Assembly: GCA_017543805.1 (NCBI GenBank)
Contig: JAFYFK010000293.1
Span: 1 to 10,134, forward strand
Source of the DNA: Bacillota bacterium
GTDB taxonomy: Bacteria; Bacillota; Clostridia; Peptostreptococcales; Anaerovoracaceae
DNA length: 10,134 bases
Reading direction: 5' to 3'
The notes under the pieces are model-generated. The model saw nothing but the letters and a program-made list of their open reading frames with translations, made no database searches and was not told the DNA's origin. The position numbers and the translations under genes were made by a program. Of this stretch, positions 6,232 through 10,134 are shown one piece after another (positions within the stretch are counted from its first letter, which is position 1; every line of letters begins with the position of its first letter).

Positions 6232-6516
6232 ATGATCCAGAAGAAAGTGCCGATGCGCAGATGCATCGGATGCATGGAATCAAAGCCGAAGAAAGATCTG
6301 ATACGAATAATCGCGGACGAAGGAGCCCTGAGGCTCGACCTCAGCGGTAAGGCAAACGGAAGAGGCGCGTATCTGTGCACCGACCCGAAATGCCTGGCCA
6401 AAGCGGTCAAAAAGAACTCATTCCAGAGAAATCTGGAACTGAGCCCGGACGCGGAAACAGTAAAGCGTTTCTCCGAAGAACTCGAACGTATAGCACAGAG
6501 CAGAAACGCAGAATAG
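6232..6516 (+). CDS. rnpM: YlxR/RnpM family RNA-binding protein
   Basis: This is a small basic DUF448 protein of 94 residues, a typical length for the family. B. subtilis YlxR has been reported to bind RNase P RNA and modulate RNase P (RnpM), and earlier work tied it to nucleoid-associated regulation. The signature is complete: VPMRRCIGCMESKPKKDLIRI with Cys11 and Cys14, then GRGAYLCTDPKCLAKAVKK with Cys49 and Cys54, and a basic helix SFQRNL. The ATG follows GGAG adjacent to the nusA stop codon, and the gene starts 11 nt after nusA. The ylxQ (L7Ae-like) gene that commonly follows in Firmicutes is not present; infB begins 14 nt after the ylxR stop. Confidence 0.94.
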   Translation: MIQKKVPMRRCIGCMESKPKKDLIRIIADEGALRLDLSGKANGRGAYLCTDPKCLAKAVKKNSFQRNLELSPDAETVKRFSEELERIAQSRNAE

Positions 6517-6530
6517 CGGAGGTAGTGCTT

Positions 6531-9401
6531 ATGCCAAATACAAACGACAAAGACGATAAGATCAAGAATACAGAAACCAAAATAGTAAAAGCGGCAGCCA
6601 AGAAGGATGTCGATAAGGACGCAGATTCTTCGAAAGTAAGGATCAAGGCTGTCGACAAAGCCATTATCGAGGCGCAGCTGCAGAGAAAGAAAGCCGCTGC
6701 CAACAAGGAGGCGAGAAAGCCTGCGCAGGAGCCCGCTCCGAGGCCCATGACTCCTCCTGTCGGAAAACCGATGCCCAAGAACTCTCCGTCCGCTGCGGGC
6801 AGGACAGCCCCGTTCGGAAAGCCCATGCCCAAGAACGCGGTTCCGCAGAAGAAGGCTGACGTTCCTCAGAATATCGAGGGCAAGACTCCGGAAAAACCCG
6901 CGGAATCTGCTGCTCCTGAGGCCGTAAAGGAAGTTAAGCCGGCAGTTTCAAAGCCCGAAGCGAAGGCTCCGGAGACTGCCGAAGTTAAGCCTTCTCCCGA
7001 AAAGAAGGAAGCTCCCGCCGCTGAAGCAAAGCCGGAAAAGAAGGAACCCGCAAAGGCTCCCGAGGCTAAGAAGGCATCTCCTAAAAAGGCTGAAGAAAAG
7101 CCGGCTGAGGAAAAGCAGCCCGCTCCCGAAAAGAAGGCCGAAACTCCGAGCGTTGACTACACTCCCGGAATCGGCGTAAAGATAATCAGAAGAGCCGCTG
7201 ACGAGCCGAAGCCCGAACCCAGAAAGCCGGTGGAAAAGAAAAAGCCGGAGAACAGGGATAAGAGCAAGCCGCAGGGCGGACGCGACGGCAGAGAAGGCAG
7301 GGAAGGCCGCGAGGGTAAGCCCGCCGGTGACCGCAAGCCCAAGGAATTCGTGGGACGCGGCAAGGAACGCAAGGAAGGCGACAGCTCGCCGCGCAAAAAG
7401 CAGGCTCCTACCGTACGCGGAGAGAACGGCCGCGAAAAGGTCGTGGCTTACACAGCTCCCGCCGGCGGCGGAAACGACAAGCGCAGAAAGGGCAAGGACA
7501 AGGATAAGGACAGCAGGTCCAAGATGGACAGATTCGACGCCGCTCCGCTCGATCTCACCAAGTCTTCCCACAAGAAGCACAGCAAATACAAGGACAAGAC
7601 CGAGGTCGTTCCGGATGAGAAGACTCTCGAGCTCGAAAATCTCGCTCCCGGCAGCGTCGTGATCGACGTTCCCATTACCGTCGCGGGTTTCTGCGAGCAG
7701 GTCGAAAAGACCACGTCCCAGGCGATCATGGCGCTCATGAAGATGGGCATCATGGCAAATATAAACCAGAATCTTGACGAAGAGACCGCGGTGCTGCTCG
7801 GCATGGAACTGGGCGTAAACGTAGTCGTCAACAAGGTCGAAGAGGAAGAACTTGAGGAAGGTCTCGATCTCCACGAGGACACCGATTCCGAACTCAAACT
7901 CCGTCCGCCCATCATCACTGTAATGGGCCACGTTGACCACGGCAAGACGTCGCTGCTCGACGCCATCAGAAACACCAATGTCACCAAGGGCGAGGCCGGC
8001 GGCATCACCCAGCACATCGGCGCTTCCGAGGTCACCATAAACGGCCAGCGCATCGTATTCCTGGATACCCCGGGTCACGAAGCGTTTACTGCCATGCGCG
8101 CGAGAGGCGCGCACGTTACGGACATCGCCGTTCTGGTCGTAGCAGCGGACGACTCCGTAAAGCCTCAGACTATTGAATCTATCAGCCACGCGAAGGCCGC
8201 AGGCGTTCCGATCATAGTCGCCATCAACAAGATAGACAAGCCCGGCGCAAACCTCGACCGCGTCCGCAAGGACCTCGCCGACAACGGCGTACTGGTCGAA
8301 GACTGGGGCGGAGACGTCATCAGCGTTCCTGTTTCCGCAAAGACCGGCGAAGGCATCACTTCTCTGCTGGAGATGATCCTGCTGCAGGCCGAAGTTCTCG
8401 AACTCAAGGCAAATCCGGACAGAATGGCCCAGGGCACGGTGATCGAAGCAAGGCTCGACAAAGCCAGAGGACCTGTCGCAACGCTGCTCGTAATGAACGG
8501 CACGCTGCAGATGGGCGCTCCGATAGTCGTAGGAACCGCCAGCGGACGCATCCGCGCCATGGTCAATTCCAAGGGCGAGAACATACGCAAGGCAGGACCG
8601 GCCACAGCTGTCGAGATCACAGGACTTGCGGACGTCCCGGAAGCCGGTGACGAGTTCTACATGGTCAAGGAAGAACGCATCGCGAGGGATATCGCCGCGA
8701 AGAGAAGAGAAAAGCTCAGAGAGGAAGTCCTCGCGAAGAATTCCAGCATCTCGCTCGAGAAGCTCTTCAGCCAGCTGGAGGAGGGCGAGACCAAGGACCT
8801 CAACATCATCATCAAAGCGGACGTTATGGGCTCTGTCGGAGCGCTGGAACAGTCTCTCGAAAAGCTGCATAACGAAAATGTCCGCGTAAGGATCATCCAC
8901 ACAGGCGTCGGCGCCATCAATGAGTCCGACGTAATGCTGGCCAGCACTTCGAACGCCGTTATCATCGGATTCAACGTGCGTCCCAGCACCGCTGTCCAGG
9001 CCCAGGCCGACGCGGCCGGCGTGGAAATACGTACATACCGCATAATCTACGAGATAATCGATGATATCGAAGCCGCTATGAAGGGTATGCTCAATCCTGA
9101 ATTCAAGGAGGTCATACTCGGAAAATGCGAGGTCAGAAACACCTTCAAGGTGCCGAATGTCGGCATTATCGCAGGCGCGTACGTCACCGAGGGCAGCGTA
9201 AAGAGAAACGCCCAGATCCGCCTTGTAAGAGACGGCGTGGTCATCCACGAGGGTACTATCTCTTCGCTCAAGCGCTTTAAGGACGACGCCCGCGAGGTCA
9301 ACCAGGGCTACGAATGCGGTCTTGGCATCGAGCGTTACAACGACATCAAGGAAGGCGACATCATCGAGTGCTTCGAGATGAAGGAGATCGAGAGGGAATA
9401 G
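6531..9401 (+). CDS. infB: Translation initiation factor IF-2
   Basis: IF2 is the GTPase that places fMet-tRNA on the 30S subunit and promotes 50S joining. The ATG at 6531 (MPNTNDKDDKIK) is preceded by GGAGG, giving 956 residues. An in-frame extension to 6375 overlaps ylxR in another frame and is rejected. Residues 1 to about 360 are a low-complexity Ala/Lys/Pro/Glu-rich extension with GREGREGREG-type Gly-Arg repeats, presumably disordered. An IF2_N domain follows at about 379-428 (VAGFCEQVEKTTSQAIMALMKMG). The G domain is complete: GHVDHGKTS (466-474), GGITQHIGA, DTPGHEAF (from 512), NKID (566-569) and SAKTGEG (from 602). Domains II, III and IV follow, with the C-terminal fMet-tRNA-binding part containing KCEVRNTFKVPNVG and ending EGDIIECFEMKEIERE. 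It ends three bases before rbfA. Confidence 0.98.
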   Translation: MPNTNDKDDKIKNTETKIVKAAAKKDVDKDADSSKVRIKAVDKAIIEAQLQRKKAAANKEARKPAQEPAPRPMTPPVGKPMPKNSPSAAGRTAPFGKPMPKNAVPQKKADVPQNIEGKTPEKPAESAAPEAVKEVKPAVSKPEAKAPETAEVKPSPEKKEAPAAEAKPEKKEPAKAPEAKKASPKKAEEKPAEEKQPAPEKKAETPSVDYTPGIGVKIIRRAADEPKPEPRKPVEKKKPENRDKSKPQGGRDGREGREGREGKPAGDRKPKEFVGRGKERKEGDSSPRKKQAPTVRGENGREKVVAYTAPAGGGNDKRRKGKDKDKDSRSKMDRFDAAPLDLTKSSHKKHSKYKDKTEVVPDEKTLELENLAPGSVVIDVPITVAGFCEQVEKTTSQAIMALMKMGIMANINQNLDEETAVLLGMELGVNVVVNKVEEEELEEGLDLHEDTDSELKLRPPIITVMGHVDHGKTSLLDAIRNTNVTKGEAGGITQHIGASEVTINGQRIVFLDTPGHEAFTAMRARGAHVTDIAVLVVAADDSVKPQTIESISHAKAAGVPIIVAINKIDKPGANLDRVRKDLADNGVLVEDWGGDVISVPVSAKTGEGITSLLEMILLQAEVLELKANPDRMAQGTVIEARLDKARGPVATLLVMNGTLQMGAPIVVGTASGRIRAMVNSKGENIRKAGPATAVEITGLADVPEAGDEFYMVKEERIARDIAAKRREKLREEVLAKNSSISLEKLFSQLEEGETKDLNIIIKADVMGSVGALEQSLEKLHNENVRVRIIHTGVGAINESDVMLASTSNAVIIGFNVRPSTAVQAQADAAGVEIRTYRIIYEIIDDIEAAMKGMLNPEFKEVILGKCEVRNTFKVPNVGIIAGAYVTEGSVKRNAQIRLVRDGVVIHEGTISSLKRFKDDAREVNQGYECGLGIERYNDIKEGDIIECFEMKEIERE

Positions 9402-9404
9402 CTT

Positions 9405-9776
9405 ATGGGAAGAGGTTACAGGCACCAGATGCTGGCTGAGGAGATCCGCAAGATCGTAAGCAGCATGCTGGTCACCGGGGAGCTTAAGGACCCCGTCTTC
9501 AATTCCATGATAGGCGTCAGCGGCGTCGATGTGACCCGTGACGGAAGCTACGCGACCATCTACGTGACAGCTCTGTCCTCAAGGCCCGGAAGGGAAAACA
9601 CCGACGAGGACAGACAGGAGATACTTGACGCCTTCGAAAGAGCAAAGGGCTTTATTCGCACCACCATCGGAAAGAATGTCAAGCTGCGCTATACGCCGGA
9701 GCTGATATTCAAATTCGACACGTCCTTCGACTACGGCGCGAAGATGGACAAAATACTTGATGAGCTCAATAAATGA
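9405..9776 (+). CDS. rbfA: 30S ribosome-binding factor RbfA
   Basis: RbfA is a KH-fold protein that binds the 30S subunit near the 5' end of 16S rRNA and is needed for late maturation, especially in the cold. Its 123 residues match the usual size. The N-terminus MGRGYRHQMLAEEIRKIVSSML is the typical first helix. ELKDPVF and GVSGVDVTRDGSYATIYVT form the sheet. AKGFIRTTIGKNVKLRYTPELIFKFDTSFDYGAKMDKIL is the C-terminal signature. The start follows the infB stop by three bases, with GAGAGGG inside the infB end as its ribosome binding site. The TGA stop overlaps the ATG of the next gene (ATGA), which indicates translational coupling and that TGA is a genuine stop in this genome. Confidence 0.97.
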   Translation: MGRGYRHQMLAEEIRKIVSSMLVTGELKDPVFNSMIGVSGVDVTRDGSYATIYVTALSSRPGRENTDEDRQEILDAFERAKGFIRTTIGKNVKLRYTPELIFKFDTSFDYGAKMDKILDELNK

Positions 9777-10134
9777 ACGATTATAAAGCGATAATTGAAC
9801 ATATTCAGAAGGCTTACCGCATCCTTATCTATACTCATGTCGGCATGGACGGAGACGCGGTCGGTTCTTCGCTTGCGCTCTGCCGGACCATCAGGGCTAT
9901 GGGAAAGGCGGCCTTTATAATCCTTGAGGACGATTATCCGGAATATCTGGAATTCTTAAGGGAAGATATGGGCGGTATGCCTTATTATCTGAATGAGGCC
10001 CCATATACTGCCGACCTTGCGATCGCCGTGGATTTCAGCGCCTATGACCGCCTGGAGAACCGCAAGGAAAGCTTTATGTCCGCAAAGCACAAGGTCTGCA
10101 TAGATCACCACATCGGTGAGTGCGATTATGTTGA
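9773..10134 (+). CDS. nrnA: DHH-family phosphoesterase, NrnA-like (3' partial)
   Basis: The frame opens at the ATG overlapping the rbfA stop and stays open to the window end, giving 120 codons of an expected protein of about 320. It begins MNDYKAIIEHIQKAYRILIYTH. DHH motif I is H22-x3-D26-x-D28 in THVGMDGDAVGS; the family usually has N/PDGDA here, so the metal-binding His and Asp residues are kept while Asn-Pro is Gly-Met. Motif II is the Asp in AVDFSAYDRL (Asp87), and motif III is the DHH triad IDHHIG (111-113). The DHHA1 substrate-binding domain lies beyond the window. Family members are bifunctional oligoribonuclease/pAp phosphatases (NrnA), with related c-di-AMP hydrolases. The position after rbfA in the infB operon is where Firmicutes encode NrnA homologues, usually followed by truB. 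The exact substrate is inferred. Confidence 0.9.
   Translation, partial: MNDYKAIIEHIQKAYRILIYTHVGMDGDAVGSSLALCRTIRAMGKAAFIILEDDYPEYLEFLREDMGGMPYYLNEAPYTADLAIAVDFSAYDRLENRKESFMSAKHKVCIDHHIGECDYV

Noticed and set aside
5019..6410. 463-codon open frame on the minus strand opposite nusA and ylxR
   Set aside because: It is an antisense shadow with no recognisable domain and no ribosome binding site, while nusA and ylxR on the plus strand are fully conserved.
6375..6530. N-terminal extension of infB overlapping ylxR
   Set aside because: It overlaps the conserved C-terminal half of ylxR in another frame. The ATG at 6531 follows GGAGG and gives a normal IF2 N-terminus.
6948..9425. 825-codon open frame on the minus strand opposite infB
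   Set aside because: It is an antisense shadow of GC-rich codons in infB. The composition is biased, no family motif is visible, and infB is complete with all GTPase motifs.
1..10134. Genome-wide UGA-as-glycine code
   Set aside because: Only one gene has an internal TGA, rbfA appears to terminate at TGA overlapping the next ATG, and gene order points to a Clostridia-like genome rather than Gracilibacteria/SR1.

Overview
The window is a piece of a bacterial core chromosome, most likely from a Clostridia-like member of the Bacillota. This rests on gene order (dxr-rseP-ispG beside rimP-nusA-ylxR-infB-rbfA-DHH phosphoesterase), on short Firmicute-type protein versions, on strong GGAGG ribosome binding sites, and on the MEP isoprenoid pathway. 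Base composition looks moderately GC-rich by eye. No phage, insertion sequence, CRISPR array, tRNA or rRNA is visible.

Layout. (1) Positions 1-3155, plus strand: dxr (5' end outside the window), rseP (overlapping dxr by 13 nt) and ispG. This is the usual isoprenoid / intramembrane-protease cluster. ispG is the anomaly. A TGA codon at 2856-2858 interrupts it in frame, at a position where the family normally has a glycine. The same frame then continues for 98 more codons, with all the C-terminal [4Fe-4S] ligands intact. (2) Positions 3156-3234: a long hairpin between converging genes, a likely bidirectional terminator. (3) Positions 3235-4197, minus strand: pfkA, ATP-dependent 6-phosphofructokinase, standing where many Clostridia carry polC. 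(4) Positions 4198-4356: divergent promoter region, with an intrinsic terminator in the rimP leader that is probably an attenuator. (5) Positions 4357-10134, plus strand: rimP, nusA, ylxR (rnpM), infB, rbfA and the start of an NrnA-like DHH phosphoesterase. This is the classical transcription/translation operon. A GC-rich, highly self-complementary element of about 85 nt sits between rimP and nusA.

How the genes work together. Dxr and IspG are the second and the sixth enzymes of the MEP pathway to IPP/DMAPP. RseP is a membrane protease traditionally linked to this cluster. RimP and RbfA mature the 30S subunit, IF2 starts translation, NusA controls pausing and termination, and YlxR/RnpM is an RNA-binding protein reported to modulate RNase P. 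The DHH protein probably degrades nanoRNA and/or pAp.

I do not see a wholly new multi-gene system. The points that deserve checking are the in-frame UGA in an essential-type enzyme, the rimP leader attenuator, the structured rimP-nusA spacer, and a small C-terminal helix-extension-helix-like domain on NusA.
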